From NCBI GenBank assembly GCA_002304345.1, contig NEUU01000014.1, positions 34,642 to 98,641 of the forward strand: a DNA stretch of 64,000 bases, in the 5' to 3' direction. The stretch comes from Verrucomicrobia bacterium Tous-C9LFEB. GTDB lineage: Bacteria > Verrucomicrobiota > Verrucomicrobiia > Methylacidiphilales > UBA1321. Below are positions 9,009-17,780 of the stretch, in pieces (within the stretch, counting starts at the first letter, position 1; every line of letters begins with the position of its first letter). The position numbers were made by a program, and so were the translations under genes. The notes below the pieces were generated by a model, which had not been told where the DNA came from, did no database searches, and worked only from the letters and a program-made list of their open reading frames with translations.

Positions 9009-10094
9009 ATGATCGCTCCCTCTGCGGCCTTGCGCCGCGTGCCTGTCACCATCGTCTGCGGCCTGCATGGCTCGGGCAAGACCACGGTGTTGCAGCAATT
9101 GCTCGCTGAATATCGCGGCGGCGCACTCGCCTTTATCGTGGTGCAACCCACTTCGTTCAATTTTGATGCCAACCTGATTCGCGGTCTGAGCGGGGCACTG
9201 GATCGCAAGGATGACGCGATTTATGAAGTGCGCGAGGATGAGGAGGAAGGTTACTGGCCGGACGAAGTGATGCGCCTGGTGGATGAATGCGCGGCGGCGA
9301 ATCGTTACGACCATCTCTTCATCGAGCTGAGTGGCAGTTGCTGCGTCACGGCGGCGGTCGATGCGATCGACTCCTTGCATAACGTGGTGTGCGTGATCGA
9401 TGCTCTGGAGTTGTTGCAGGAGGTTCTCGGAAAAACTCCTGACGGTACGATCTCGGCCTCGGCGGATGAGGCGTCGATGATCGCGCTGCAGAAAATTGAT
9501 TTGTTGAACCCGTCGGAATTGAAGAAGTGTCGTGAATACCTGCAGACGTTGCGGTCGGATGCGTTGCTGATCGACTCGCATTTTGGCGAGATCCCGCCGG
9601 AGCATCTCATGCAGGAATTGATTTTACCGGAACCGCCGCAGGCGCGGGAACTGGTGACGTCGACTGTGGCGCAGGTATTCTCCGCGCGGCGTCCCTTCCA
9701 CCCGCAACGCTTTCACGATTTGTGTTTTGGCGACTGGCCCGATATCTGGCGGGTAAAAGGATTTTTCTGGCTGGCGACGCGGATGGATATCGTCGGCGGT
9801 TTTTCGCTGACGAATACGAGTTGTTCCTCTGGGCCGGGTGGTCACTGGTGGGCGGCGGTGCCGCGGGATCATTGGCCGAAAGGGAAGGATTTGCTGGCTC
9901 GCATCGAAGCAAGCTGGCGCGAGCCATATGGAGATCGGCGACAAGAGTTGGTGCTCCTCGGGGAACCGGCTGCACTGGATCGCATTTCGCGTGAGTTGAA
10001 CGAGTGCTTGCTGACAGACAGCGAGATCGAACTCGGGCCGTCCGCCTGGGAGAAATTGCCCGATCCGTTCCCGAGTTGGACCGAGCCCGCGTGA
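9009..10094 (+). CDS. CobW/COG0523-type GTP-binding protein, divergent
   Basis: The 361-residue protein begins with a Walker A motif GLHGSGKTT (about 18-26), followed by a large spacer, IELSGSCC in the switch region and a CobW C-terminal domain from about 240 (RVKGFFWLATR). G3E-family members of this type load metals into enzymes or chaperone cofactors. Two features are unusual: the metal-binding CxCC motif is missing after the P-loop, and the guanine-specificity NKxD is QKID. A ligand other than zinc or cobalt, or a different nucleotide preference, is possible. It follows the alpha-E gene by 66 bases but has its own promoter-like sequence. Confidence 0.8.
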   Translation: MIAPSAALRRVPVTIVCGLHGSGKTTVLQQLLAEYRGGALAFIVVQPTSFNFDANLIRGLSGALDRKDDAIYEVREDEEEGYWPDEVMRLVDECAAANRYDHLFIELSGSCCVTAAVDAIDSLHNVVCVIDALELLQEVLGKTPDGTISASADEASMIALQKIDLLNPSELKKCREYLQTLRSDALLIDSHFGEIPPEHLMQELILPEPPQARELVTSTVAQVFSARRPFHPQRFHDLCFGDWPDIWRVKGFFWLATRMDIVGGFSLTNTSCSSGPGGHWWAAVPRDHWPKGKDLLARIEASWREPYGDRRQELVLLGEPAALDRISRELNECLLTDSEIELGPSAWEKLPDPFPSWTEPA

Positions 10095-10128
10095 CCAGCG
10101 TGACGCTGGACCCAATAGCGATTCGCTA
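10095..10128. repeat. Short palindrome directly after a stop codon, with second hairpin
   Basis: CCAGCGTGACGCTGG at 10095-10109 starts on the base after the TGA of the GTPase gene and is followed by ACCC. A second small hairpin, TAGCG/CGCTA, lies at 10116-10128. The first palindrome recurs next to the malate dehydrogenase stop (29541-29555) and, with one base changed, at about 17871. With the convergent ATPase gene ending at 10152, it may act as a two-way terminator or mRNA end stabiliser. Confidence 0.6.
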
Positions 10129-10151
10129 CAAGTGAGACTTTGAGCGGAGTA

Positions 10152-12509
10152 TTATCTGGGGGCAGCATCACGCTGCCGCAGGCGCAGCGCATTGCTGATG
10201 ACGGAGACGGAACTCAGACTCATGGCCGCTCCGGCGATCATGGGGTTGAGCAAAATGCCGAACCACGGATAGAGCACGCCCGCGGCGATGGGGACGCCGA
10301 GGAAGTTGTAGATGAAGGCGAAGAACAGATTCTGGCGGATATTGGTCATGACCGAGCGGCTCAATTGGATGGCCGTGAGGATCGAGCGCAGATCGCCCTT
10401 CACGAGCGTGATGCCCGCGCTTTCCTTCGCCACGTCGGCACCAGTGCCCATGGCGATACCGACATCGGCGGCGGCGAGAGCGGGTGCATCGTTGACGCCA
10501 TCACCGGCCATCGCGACGTGTCGGCCTTCCGCGCGGAGTTTCTTCACCGTGTCATGCTTGTCGGCAGGCGTGACGTTGCCGACGACCTGATCGATGCCAA
10601 GCTGGCGGCCGATGGCTTCGGCCGTGCTGGTGTTGTCACCGGAGAGCATGATGATGCGCAGGCCGAGCTTGTGCAGCGCCTCGAGCGCCGCCGGGGTGGT
10701 TTCCTTGATCGGATCGGCGAGCGCGAGACACCCGGCGAGTTTCCCATCGACCGCGACGTGCACGATGATCTGGCCATTGGCTCGCATCGTTTGCAGGGCG
10801 GGGATATCGGCGTAGTCGGTGCCGGAGACGTGGTGTTGTTTGAGAAAATCCAGTTTTCCTACGCGTACATGAACCGAGCCGATCTTGCCTTCCACGCCAC
10901 CGCCGGGGTGCGATTGGAAATCCGTCGCCAGCCGCAAGCCGCTGAAGCGGGTGCGAGCGGCGGTGACGATGGCATGGGCGAGGGGGTGTTCGCTGGCGGT
11001 TTCCACCGCAGCGGCATGCTGCAGGATTTCGGATTCACTGAAACCGTCGAGCGCAATGACCTCGGTCAGCTTCGGTTTGCCTTCGGTCAACGTGCCCGTC
11101 TTGTCGAGCACGAGCGTGTCAATTTTACCGAGGTTCTCCAGCGCTTCCGCATTGCGGATCAGGATGCCCTCACGCGCGCCGCGACCCACACCCACGATGA
11201 TGGACATCGGCGTGGCGAGACCGAGAGCGCACGGGCAGGCGATGATGAGAACGGCCACGGCGGAGACCAGCGCGTAGGCGAGGCGCGGTTCGGGACCGAC
11301 GAGCATCCAGACGGTGAAGGTGATGATGGAGCAGAGGATCACCGCCGGGACGAAGAGACCGGCTACATGATCCGCGAGGCTTTGAATCGGCGCTCGGCTG
11401 CGTTGGGCTTGGGCCACGAGTTCGACGATGCGGGCGAGCAGGGTTTCGCTGCCCACGCGATCGGCGCGCATCAGGAAACTGCCGGACTGGTTTAAAGTGC
11501 CAGCGGTGACCGTATCGCCGGTTTTTTTCTCGAGCGGGAGCGATTCTCCCGTGATCATCGATTCATCCACTGCGCTCAAACCGTCGAGGATTGCGCCATC
11601 GACGGGAACTTTTTCGCCGGGGCGCACGCGGAGCTGGTCGCCCTTGGCGACGTTCTCGAGCGGGATGTCGATTTCCTGACCGTCGCGTACCACGCGGGCG
11701 GTTTTTGGCGTAAGATCGAGCAGGGCGCGCAGGGCTTGTCCTGTTTTCAGACGGGCGCGAATTTCCAGCATCTGGCCGAGCAGGACGAGCACGGTGATCA
11801 TCGCGGCGGCTTCGAAATAAATCGGGACGTAGCCGTTGTGCGCGAGCGTGTGGGGGAAGAGTTCCGGTGCGGCGAGGGCCACGACGCTGTAGGCAAAGGC
11901 GATCCCGGTGCCGAGGCCAATCAGCGTGAACATATTGAGCGCGCCGGTCTGGAGCGATTTCCACGCTTTGACAAAAAAGGGCCAGCCGCCCCACAGCACA
12001 ACCGGGAAGGTGAGCACGCCTTGCGTCCAGCGCGAGATCAACCGCGCGGTGCCTTGCAATTCGTACCAGCCGAACATCGGGCCCATGGCGAGAATAAAGA
12101 CGGGCAGCGTCAGCGCGGCGCAGATCCAGAATCGTTTCGACATGGCGCGCAACTCGGCGTCCTCATGGGCGTTGCTGGCGGTGGGCGACATTGGTTCCAG
12201 GGCCATGCCGCAGATGGGGCAATCACCGGGATGATCCTGCACAATCTCGGGGTCCATCGGGCAGGTGTAGAGCACGGTGCCGGGCGCGGCATTGATCGCG
12301 GCGGGAGTTTTGCCGTGGTGCGAGTGACCGTGATCACCACCGCAACAGCAGCATGATTTCTTTTCCGGTGCCGCTTTGGTCGTAGTGCCTTGACTTTGGA
12401 ATTTATCGAGGCAGCCCTTGCAGCAAAAATAGACGGTCTCTCCGTCGCGCTCGGTGTGCCAGGGCGACGAAGTCTGGACGGTCATCCCGCAAATGGGGTC
12501 GATGGGCAT
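10152..12509 (-). CDS. Cu(I)/Ag(I)-translocating P1B-type ATPase
   Basis: The 785-residue pump exports copper or silver across the inner membrane using ATP. The N-terminus carries an YHS metal-binding domain (about 1-40), a CCCC run with HGHSHH (53-65) and a heavy-metal-binding domain with YTCPMDPE and CPICGM (about 81-104), in place of the usual CxxC HMA domains. Then follow the membrane helices with CPC near 424, the phosphorylation site [11 protein letters not shown] near 468 and [20 protein letters not shown] near 667. The gene is complete and transcribed alone, leftward, divergent from uppP with a 129-base gap. No CopZ chaperone or CueR-type regulator is visible beside it. Confidence 0.95.
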   Translation of the reverse strand: MPIDPICGMTVQTSSPWHTERDGETVYFCCKGCLDKFQSQGTTTKAAPEKKSCCCCGGDHGHSHHGKTPAAINAAPGTVLYTCPMDPEIVQDHPGDCPICGMALEPMSPTASNAHEDAELRAMSKRFWICAALTLPVFILAMGPMFGWYELQGTARLISRWTQGVLTFPVVLWGGWPFFVKAWKSLQTGALNMFTLIGLGTGIAFAYSVVALAAPELFPHTLAHNGYVPIYFEAAAMITVLVLLGQMLEIRARLKTGQALRALLDLTPKTARVVRDGQEIDIPLENVAKGDQLRVRPGEKVPVDGAILDGLSAVDESMITGESLPLEKKTGDTVTAGTLNQSGSFLMRADRVGSETLLARIVELVAQAQRSRAPIQSLADHVAGLFVPAVILCSIITFTVWMLVGPEPRLAYALVSAVAVLIIACPCALGLATPMSIIVGVGRGAREGILIRNAEALENLGKIDTLVLDKTGTLTEGKPKLTEVIALDGFSESEILQHAAAVETASEHPLAHAIVTAARTRFSGLRLATDFQSHPGGGVEGKIGSVHVRVGKLDFLKQHHVSGTDYADIPALQTMRANGQIIVHVAVDGKLAGCLALADPIKETTPAALEALHKLGLRIIMLSGDNTSTAEAIGRQLGIDQVVGNVTPADKHDTVKKLRAEGRHVAMAGDGVNDAPALAAADVGIAMGTGADVAKESAGITLVKGDLRSILTAIQLSRSVMTNIRQNLFFAFIYNFLGVPIAAGVLYPWFGILLNPMIAGAAMSLSSVSVISNALRLRQRDAAPR

Positions 12510-12638
12510 ACTCTAAATTAGGGGTTAAATCGAAAAGCTCAAATTACAAATCACGGTCGGGAGTGAAACACCGGTGCTCGCGGAAACCCTTGAAAAAACA
12601 AGGTTGCATCGCGGCAAAAGACCGTCACGCTACGGCGC

Positions 12639-13439
12639 GTGATCAATTTTCTTCAGGTTGTTCTGTTAGGTATCATTGAAGGCATTACCGAGTTTCTCCC
12701 GATTTCTTCCACGGGTCATTTGCTGATTGCGGAGCAGTGGCTGGGACATCGTTCGGAGGCGTTCAATGTGGTGATTCAACTGGGCGCGATCACGGCGGTA
12801 CTGCTCATTTATTGGAATCGTGTGGTGGAACTGGCCCGGCATTCGCTGAAGCCGGAGAATCGCGATTATCTGCTCAAGCTGGGCGCGGCCTTTGGCATCA
12901 CCGTGGTGGGTGGATTGCTGGCATCGAAACTCGGCCTGAAATTGCCGAAGGAAGTCGAGCCGGTGGCGTGGGCGGTTTACATCGGCGCGATGGTGTTGTT
13001 CGCGGCGGAGTATTATTTGCGGCACCACAAGCCGGTGGATGAGGTGACGTGGAAGATCGCGGTGGCGATGGGGCTGGCGCAATTGCTCGCGGCGGTATTT
13101 CCCGGGACGTCCCGCTCGGCTGCGACGATTATCATTGGCATGTTGCTGGGGCAATCACGTTCTGCCGCCACGGAGTTCGCCTTCATCCTCGGCATTCCGA
13201 CGATGTTCGCGGCGAGTGCTTACGAGTTATTCAAGGCCCGCCACGAGCTGGCGCATACGGGCAGTGGCGAACTTTTGGATATCGCCATTGGATTCGTGGT
13301 TTCCGGCGTGGTCGCGTTCTTCGCGGTGAAGTGGTTGATCAGTTACATCCGCACGAATACCTTCCTGATCTTCGCGTGGTATCGCCTCGTGCTCGGGCTT
13401 GGTTTGCTCGGCGCGGTTTACTGCGGCTGGCTGCGCTAG
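12639..13439 (+). CDS. uppP: Undecaprenyl-diphosphatase
   Basis: This 266-residue polytopic membrane protein removes a phosphate from undecaprenyl pyrophosphate, recycling the lipid carrier for peptidoglycan and other envelope glycans. The signature EGITEFLPISSTGH is at 14-27 and the second motif PGTSRSA near 153-159, supplying the catalytic Glu, His and Arg. It starts at GTG with no clear ribosome-binding site. Its TAG stop shares bases with the stop of the convergent oxidoreductase gene in a CTAG overlap at 13436-13439. UppP also confers bacitracin resistance in other bacteria. Confidence 0.95.
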   Translation: MINFLQVVLLGIIEGITEFLPISSTGHLLIAEQWLGHRSEAFNVVIQLGAITAVLLIYWNRVVELARHSLKPENRDYLLKLGAAFGITVVGGLLASKLGLKLPKEVEPVAWAVYIGAMVLFAAEYYLRHHKPVDEVTWKIAVAMGLAQLLAAVFPGTSRSAATIIIGMLLGQSRSAATEFAFILGIPTMFAASAYELFKARHELAHTGSGELLDIAIGFVVSGVVAFFAVKWLISYIRTNTFLIFAWYRLVLGLGLLGAVYCGWLR

Positions 13440-14857
13440 CGGGAGTCGGAGGCGAGCTGGTCGACGATGTCCTCGGCGGGATAGGTGACGATTTCCGCGA
13501 GGGTGGGGTGATAGTGCGGGATCGCCGCGAGGTCGGCGGCGGTGCCGTGATAATGCATGAGCACGATGATCTCGTGAATGAGGTCGGCGGCGTGCGGACC
13601 AATGATGCTGGCACCGATGATTTCACCGCGCTTGGTTTCCGCGAGTAATTTCACGAAGCCGTGCTTCGTGCCCATGATGATCGATTTGCCGTGGTCGTTG
13701 AAGGGGTAGGAAGCGCTGACGAAATTGATGCCCTTCGCGGCGGCTTCGCGGCAGGTCAGGCCGACGGTGGCAATTTCGGGTGTGGTGAAGGTGACGGCGG
13801 CCTTGAGGCGGTAATCGATTTGTTTGTCGGGCCGCTCCGTGTTCGTGGCGAGCATGGCCGCGTTGTACCCGGCGATTTCCCCCTGCTGAATGGCGATGTG
13901 AACGACTTCGTGGAGACCGGTGATGTCGCCTGCGGCAAAGATGTGATGGGCCGCAGTGCGCATCGATTCGTTCACATGCACGCGGCCTTCGGCGAACGCG
14001 GGATCGATCGTCGCGAGACCGAGTCCATCGACCGCCGGGACGCGACCGAGTGCGTAGAGGATTTCCTCGGCGTGAGCCTGCTTGGTTTCACCGCCTTGTT
14101 CAAAGACGACGGTCTTGGTGTCACCCTGATGCTCGACGCGAAGAAGTTTCGTGCCGGTGTGAAGCGTGATGCCGTCATCGCGGAAGGCGGCTTCGAGCGT
14201 GGCACTGACCTCCTCGTCGTTGTCCTTCACGAGGTGCGGGCTGCGCTGGATGAAAGTGACCTTCGTGCCGATGTGGGCGTAGAACTGGCCGAGTTCCACC
14301 GCGACCACGCCGCCGCCGAGAACGATGAGGCTCTTCGGTTGCTGCGTGAGATTGAGCGCGGTGTCGCTGGTGAGATAACCGGCTTCCGCGAGGCCGGGGA
14401 TTTTCACGTCGGCGATGCGCGAACCGGTGGCGAGAATGAATGCCTTTGCCGTGACGGCGGTTTCCTCGGTGCCGTTCTTGACGATCACGGTGTGCGGATC
14501 GGTGAAGCGGGCGAGCCCGCGAAGGAAAGCGAAGGGACCGGTCTTGAGTTGGTCTTGCCGGTAGGAGGCGAACTCGTGGATGAGCTTCTTTTTGCGGGCG
14601 ATGATCTGGTCGAGATGCGGCTGGACGGGGCGAACCTCGAGGCCGAACTCGTCCGCTTCGAGGATCTGGTGCCAGCGATGGCTGGATTCGAGGAGCGACT
14701 TGGACGGCATGCAGCCGCGCAGGATGCAGAGTCCGCCGATTTCCTCGCCCCCTTCAATGACGGCGGTTTTGGCTCCGTGAGAAGCGGCGGTGCGGGCGGC
14801 GGCGTAACCGGCGCTACCGCCTCCGATGATGACGACATCGAAGGCTTCGGTGTTCAT
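13436..14857 (-). CDS. Pyridine nucleotide-disulfide oxidoreductase (lipoamide dehydrogenase / mercuric reductase-like)
   Basis: The 473-residue flavoprotein has the FAD-binding GGGSAG at 12-17, a redox-active disulfide C44-x4-C49 (GGLCILRGCMPSK), an NAD(P)H-binding GGGVVAVE near 180 and a C-terminal dimer domain with HPTLAEIV, giving the His-Glu pair expected in this class. No E2/E1 dehydrogenase genes lie nearby and no vicinal cysteines end the chain, so it is neither a clear E3 subunit nor a true mercuric reductase. It resembles the stand-alone group often annotated as mercuric reductase-like. A GNAT gene lies 15 bases upstream, so the two are likely co-transcribed. Confidence 0.88.
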   Translation of the reverse strand: MNTEAFDVVIIGGGSAGYAAARTAASHGAKTAVIEGGEEIGGLCILRGCMPSKSLLESSHRWHQILEADEFGLEVRPVQPHLDQIIARKKKLIHEFASYRQDQLKTGPFAFLRGLARFTDPHTVIVKNGTEETAVTAKAFILATGSRIADVKIPGLAEAGYLTSDTALNLTQQPKSLIVLGGGVVAVELGQFYAHIGTKVTFIQRSPHLVKDNDEEVSATLEAAFRDDGITLHTGTKLLRVEHQGDTKTVVFEQGGETKQAHAEEILYALGRVPAVDGLGLATIDPAFAEGRVHVNESMRTAAHHIFAAGDITGLHEVVHIAIQQGEIAGYNAAMLATNTERPDKQIDYRLKAAVTFTTPEIATVGLTCREAAAKGINFVSASYPFNDHGKSIIMGTKHGFVKLLAETKRGEIIGASIIGPHAADLIHEIIVLMHYHGTAADLAAIPHYHPTLAEIVTYPAEDIVDQLASDSR

Positions 14858-14872
14858 GACCGTAAGCGGGGT

Positions 14873-15424
14873 CTATTTCGACAGGAAAGCGGAGGGGGAG
14901 AGTTCCATCTCCTTGATCGCTTCCACCGGGGGAGTGGTGGCTTTGCCGCCAAACTTGGGGTAGAGGAAACGCTCGGCGGTGACGCCCTTTTTCGTGATCA
15001 CGTGGGCCGTCTTGAGTCCCTTGTCGTGCAGTTGGCGGAGGCTTTCGTGCAGGAGGAACGTGCCGAGGCCGCGGCAACGGTACTCATTGAGGACGCAGAC
15101 GCCGGTGACGAAGTTAATGGAGACTTCGGGATTCTCGCGAATGCCGGAGGCGCCGATGATGCGGGCCCCGTGACGGATCACGATGAAATTGGTTTTGCCC
15201 GTGGGGAGATCTTCCTGAATGGCGCGGCGGATCTGGGCCATGCGCAGGGCCATGTGATTGCTCCAGGCTTGCTCCATGGAAAAGGAGCGGGCAATGGCGG
15301 CATCCAGCAATTCAGCATCGGCTGGAGTGGCGGAATTGACGACGTAACGGCTTTCCAAGGTCGGTGCGTTGGTAGGGAGGGAGGTGAGATCCCATGTGTA
15401 CTGCACCCAAGTCGGCTTGAACAT
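14873..15424 (-). CDS. GNAT family N-acetyltransferase
   Basis: The 183-residue protein shows the acetyl-CoA-binding motif A of GNAT enzymes in VLNEYRCRGLGTFLLHE near residues 112-128 (R-x-x-G-x-G type), preceded by the beta4 strand line VSINFVTGVCV. It should transfer an acyl group to an amine, but the substrate cannot be read from sequence. It heads a probable two-gene transcript with the disulfide oxidoreductase 15 bases downstream. Confidence 0.8.
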   Translation of the reverse strand: MFKPTWVQYTWDLTSLPTNAPTLESRYVVNSATPADAELLDAAIARSFSMEQAWSNHMALRMAQIRRAIQEDLPTGKTNFIVIRHGARIIGASGIRENPEVSINFVTGVCVLNEYRCRGLGTFLLHESLRQLHDKGLKTAHVITKKGVTAERFLYPKFGGKATTPPVEAIKEMELSPSAFLSK

Positions 15425-15530
15425 ACTTCCACTAGTTTGCTTCGCCTTGGCGCGGAATCAAGGGAATTATGTAATCCCATGCAAATGAGTAGGATGCTTC
15501 ACTCACATTAAGTAGCGAATCTGGCTTTCC

Positions 15531-16316
15531 TTATGGCTTTTGGCCAACGGCTTGCGGAGGGATCGGGCTGATGGCGAGGGGGGGCATTTCGATGCAAATC
15601 GCCCCGGTTAAAATAGCGGCTTCGGCGGGTCGAAAGCCCAACGGAGCTCCCGGCAATTCGTAAACGAGCGGCAGCGGGTAGGTGCCGTTCGAATCGGTGA
15701 GGCGCACGTTGCGGACGGGCTGAAAGCGAAAGGTATAGCGACCACGTTCATCGGCCGTGTGGGCCGGGTCGAGAATAACGGCGACGTTATCGCTATAAGT
15801 CAGCAGGGAGATGCAGTGTCCGAGCGATTCCGCGGCCGAATATTCGCGTTCGCCGGTTTTTTTGACGTAGTCGATGCAGAGGATGAAGCCAACATTGTCC
15901 TGCCCGTTTTTCTCGAACCATTCCGGGCCGGTGAAGACCGCTCCACCGAAACCGCGATAGCTGACCTTCACGTCGTTGTAGCCTTGCTCCTTGAAGAAAT
16001 TTTTCAGGCCGGTCGTCATGACCTCGAATTTCGTCCCCAGGCGATAGGAGACATTGCAGTGGACGAGGAGCTTGGTGAAGAGGCGGCGGTGGCGGTTCTC
16101 GCCCGTGACGAGGGCGGGGAGGAGGTTGGGGTAACCGTTTTCACCGAACCAATAGATGATGTTCGACGCAGCGGCGGGGAAGCAGGTGTTCTCCTCCTGA
16201 TCGAGGTCGGGCATGGTGTACTTGCTGGCGGCGTGGAGGGTGGGGGATAATGAAAAGCTGCCGGTGAAAAGAACCGCCAGCACGACACCAACCCAAGCTG
16301 AATACCCCCGTCGCAT
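15531..16316 (-). CDS. Secreted papain-like cysteine peptidase (C39-like), putative
   Basis: I start at the ATG at 16316 because it opens a good signal peptide (MRRGYSAWVGVVLAVLF, cleavage after about LHAA at 27-30), whereas a longer in-frame start would translate through a REP repeat upstream. The 261-residue product carries C45 in NTCFPAAASN, H167 in ESLGHCISL and D183 in ILDPAH, the order expected for a C39/papain-type Cys-His-Asp triad. The Cys-x-Pro-Ala-Ala context recalls C39-like peptidases. Substrate is unknown. The end of the protein is a Pro/Ile-rich tail. The assignment rests on motif order, so it is moderate. Confidence 0.6.
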   Translation of the reverse strand: MRRGYSAWVGVVLAVLFTGSFSLSPTLHAASKYTMPDLDQEENTCFPAAASNIIYWFGENGYPNLLPALVTGENRHRRLFTKLLVHCNVSYRLGTKFEVMTTGLKNFFKEQGYNDVKVSYRGFGGAVFTGPEWFEKNGQDNVGFILCIDYVKKTGEREYSAAESLGHCISLLTYSDNVAVILDPAHTADERGRYTFRFQPVRNVRLTDSNGTYPLPLVYELPGAPLGFRPAEAAILTGAICIEMPPLAISPIPPQAVGQKP

Positions 16317-16635
16317 CGAAGTAAAGGTGGCGCGAAATAGTCCTTTTGGCAATCCCGGGCCGGGTGGCGGTGACAAAAAAAGGGGATCGCGCTCCGAACA
16401 TCTCCCAACGTCTCCACTTTCCCTTGGTCCCGAGGGTACGGGCAGCGCGCTGGACGCCAGGGCGAGAATCGCAAATTTCAGATTGGAAATTTCAAAAGGG
16501 AGCCGGACCACGCAGGTATTTAAGCACAGATTGCGCCGCAGCGTTTGCGTTAGGTTTGCTACGTTGGCTAGGTGTGCGACATTTTTGCGGCTTGCCGGGG
16601 AAAAGTACCAAGGTGTGCCTAGATAGGGCGGCGTT
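16317..16635. other. Intergenic region upstream of the cysteine-peptidase gene
   Basis: About 320 bases lie between the peptidase start and the REP doublet. I see a short GC palindrome (CCCGGGCCGGG) near 16356 and an A/T-rich AAATTTCAGATTGGAAATTTC stretch near 16471-16491, but no gene and no convincing promoter. The leftward promoter of the peptidase gene should be here. Confidence 0.35.
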
Positions 16636-16751
16636 GTAGGGCGGTTCTGTGAACCGCCGATTGGCAGCAAAGCTGCCATTTAAATCCGGAATGCAGACTC
16701 CCCACTCTTGGCACCTGCGGTGCCAGTCGGCGGTTCACCGAACCGCCCTAC
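16636..16751. repeat. REP doublet matching the RAYT-flanking REPs
   Basis: Two REP units face each other. The left unit starts GTAGGGCGGTTCTGTGAACC (hairpin 16640-16658) and is followed by a GGCAGC-AAA-GCTGCC hairpin (16663-16677). The right unit has GGCACC-TGC-GGTGCC (16710-16724) and GGCGGTTC-ACC-GAACCGCC (16729-16747), closing with CCTAC. The first hairpin is identical to those flanking the transposase at 31.3 kb, while the second hairpins differ in sequence but keep their pairing. This is the BIME-like arrangement of REP elements moved by a RAYT. Confidence 0.85.
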
Positions 16752-16772
16752 AGTTCGGATCCATTCTTCAGA

Positions 16773-16804
16773 GTCTTCCTACTTTCAGTACGAAGTAGGA
16801 AGAC
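16773..16804 (-). terminator. Hairpin just after ribF
   Basis: A perfect 12-base stem (GTCTTCCTACTT / AAGTAGGAAGAC) with an 8-base loop lies seven bases past the ribF stop. There is no clear T-run, so it may be a transcript-end hairpin rather than a full intrinsic terminator. The loop GTACGAAGT resembles the short intergenic repeats near 37.07 and 38.91 kb. Confidence 0.4.
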
Positions 16805-16810
16805 GCTCGC

Positions 16811-17722
16811 TCAACCCTTGGCGGTGACGATGTCTTGCGCGATCTGGTTTTTGAGGGCGTCGAGGGAGTCGAATTTCTTTTCTTCGCGGAGGAAGTGGAA
16901 GTCGGCGAGTTCGAGCGGCTGTTCGTAGAGGTTGCCGGTGAAGTCGAGGAGGTGGGCTTCGACGGAGAAGCCGGCGTTGACGGTGGGGCGGGTGCCGATG
17001 TTGAGGACGGCGCGGGCGGTGCGGTCGGCGAGTCGCGCGGTGCAGGCGTAGACGCCGGAGGGGGGAAGCATTTGGGTGATGTCGCCGAGGTTGGCGGTGG
17101 GGAAGCCGATGGTGCGGCCACGGCCGTCGCCCCGGATGACGCGACCGGCGATGGCGTAGGGGCGGCCGAGGAGGAGCGCGGCGAGGGGGAAGTCGCGTTC
17201 GGCGATGGCTTCGCGGATGCGGGTGCTGCTGGCGATCTGGCCTTCGATGAGGAGGGGGGGCACTTCGTGGACGCTGAATCCTTTTTGTTTGCCAACGGCG
17301 GTGAGCAGTTCCGCGTTGCCCTGGCGATTTTTGCCGAAGGACCAGTTGGGACCCATGCCGATGGCGCGGAGGTGGGGAATGACGCGGAGGAGTTCGTTGA
17401 GGAACGCTTCGGCGGAGAGTTCGCGGGTGGTGGGGTCGAAGGCGAGGGTGATGACTTCGGCGACTCCGGCGTGGAGAAGAAGCTGGCGCTTTTGGTCGGC
17501 GTTGGTGAGGCGCTTGGGGGCGCGCTCGGGGGCGATAATTTCGAGCGGGTGGGGCTCGAAGGTGATGATCGCGGTGGCGGCGGGATTGGCGGCGTCCTTG
17601 ATGAGCCGGGCGACGACTTGCTGGTGGCCGCGATGGAAGCCGTCGAACACGCCGATCGCGACGTGGGTCAGCGCGGGGCGCGCAGGCTGGTCGCGGAGGG
17701 GAAGAGGGCGGGGGCTGTTCAC
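16811..17722 (-). CDS. ribF: Bifunctional riboflavin kinase / FAD synthetase
   Basis: The 303-residue enzyme makes FMN from riboflavin and then FAD. The N-terminal adenylyltransferase half shows GVFDGFHRGHQQV at about 24-36 and SSTRIREAI near 165. The C-terminal flavokinase half shows GRTIGFPTANL near 205 and the PSGVYAC and NIGTRPTVN segments. Length fits the family (about 300-315). It follows truB, with nrnA-like upstream of that, the same order as in many bacterial translation-associated operons. A 281-base repeat-filled gap separates it from truB, so it may have a separate promoter. Confidence 0.95.
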   Translation of the reverse strand: MNSPRPLPLRDQPARPALTHVAIGVFDGFHRGHQQVVARLIKDAANPAATAIITFEPHPLEIIAPERAPKRLTNADQKRQLLLHAGVAEVITLAFDPTTRELSAEAFLNELLRVIPHLRAIGMGPNWSFGKNRQGNAELLTAVGKQKGFSVHEVPPLLIEGQIASSTRIREAIAERDFPLAALLLGRPYAIAGRVIRGDGRGRTIGFPTANLGDITQMLPPSGVYACTARLADRTARAVLNIGTRPTVNAGFSVEAHLLDFTGNLYEQPLELADFHFLREEKKFDSLDALKNQIAQDIVTAKG

Positions 17723-17780
17723 AGGACGGCGGGAAAAAGTTTTCGGTTCGAGGTTTTCCGTTTTCAGTGGGGGAGAAGAT

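Noticed and set aside
10152..12509. Mercury or zinc specificity for the P-type ATPase
   Set aside because: The CPC motif with the YHS/HMBD N-terminus is typical of Cu/Ag pumps; no mer or zur genes are near.
13436..14857. True mercuric reductase
   Set aside because: No MerA N-terminal HMA domain and no C-terminal vicinal cysteines; no mer operon.
16317..16679. A 121-codon extension of the cysteine-peptidase gene
   Set aside because: It would translate a REP unit and bury the signal peptide inside the protein.
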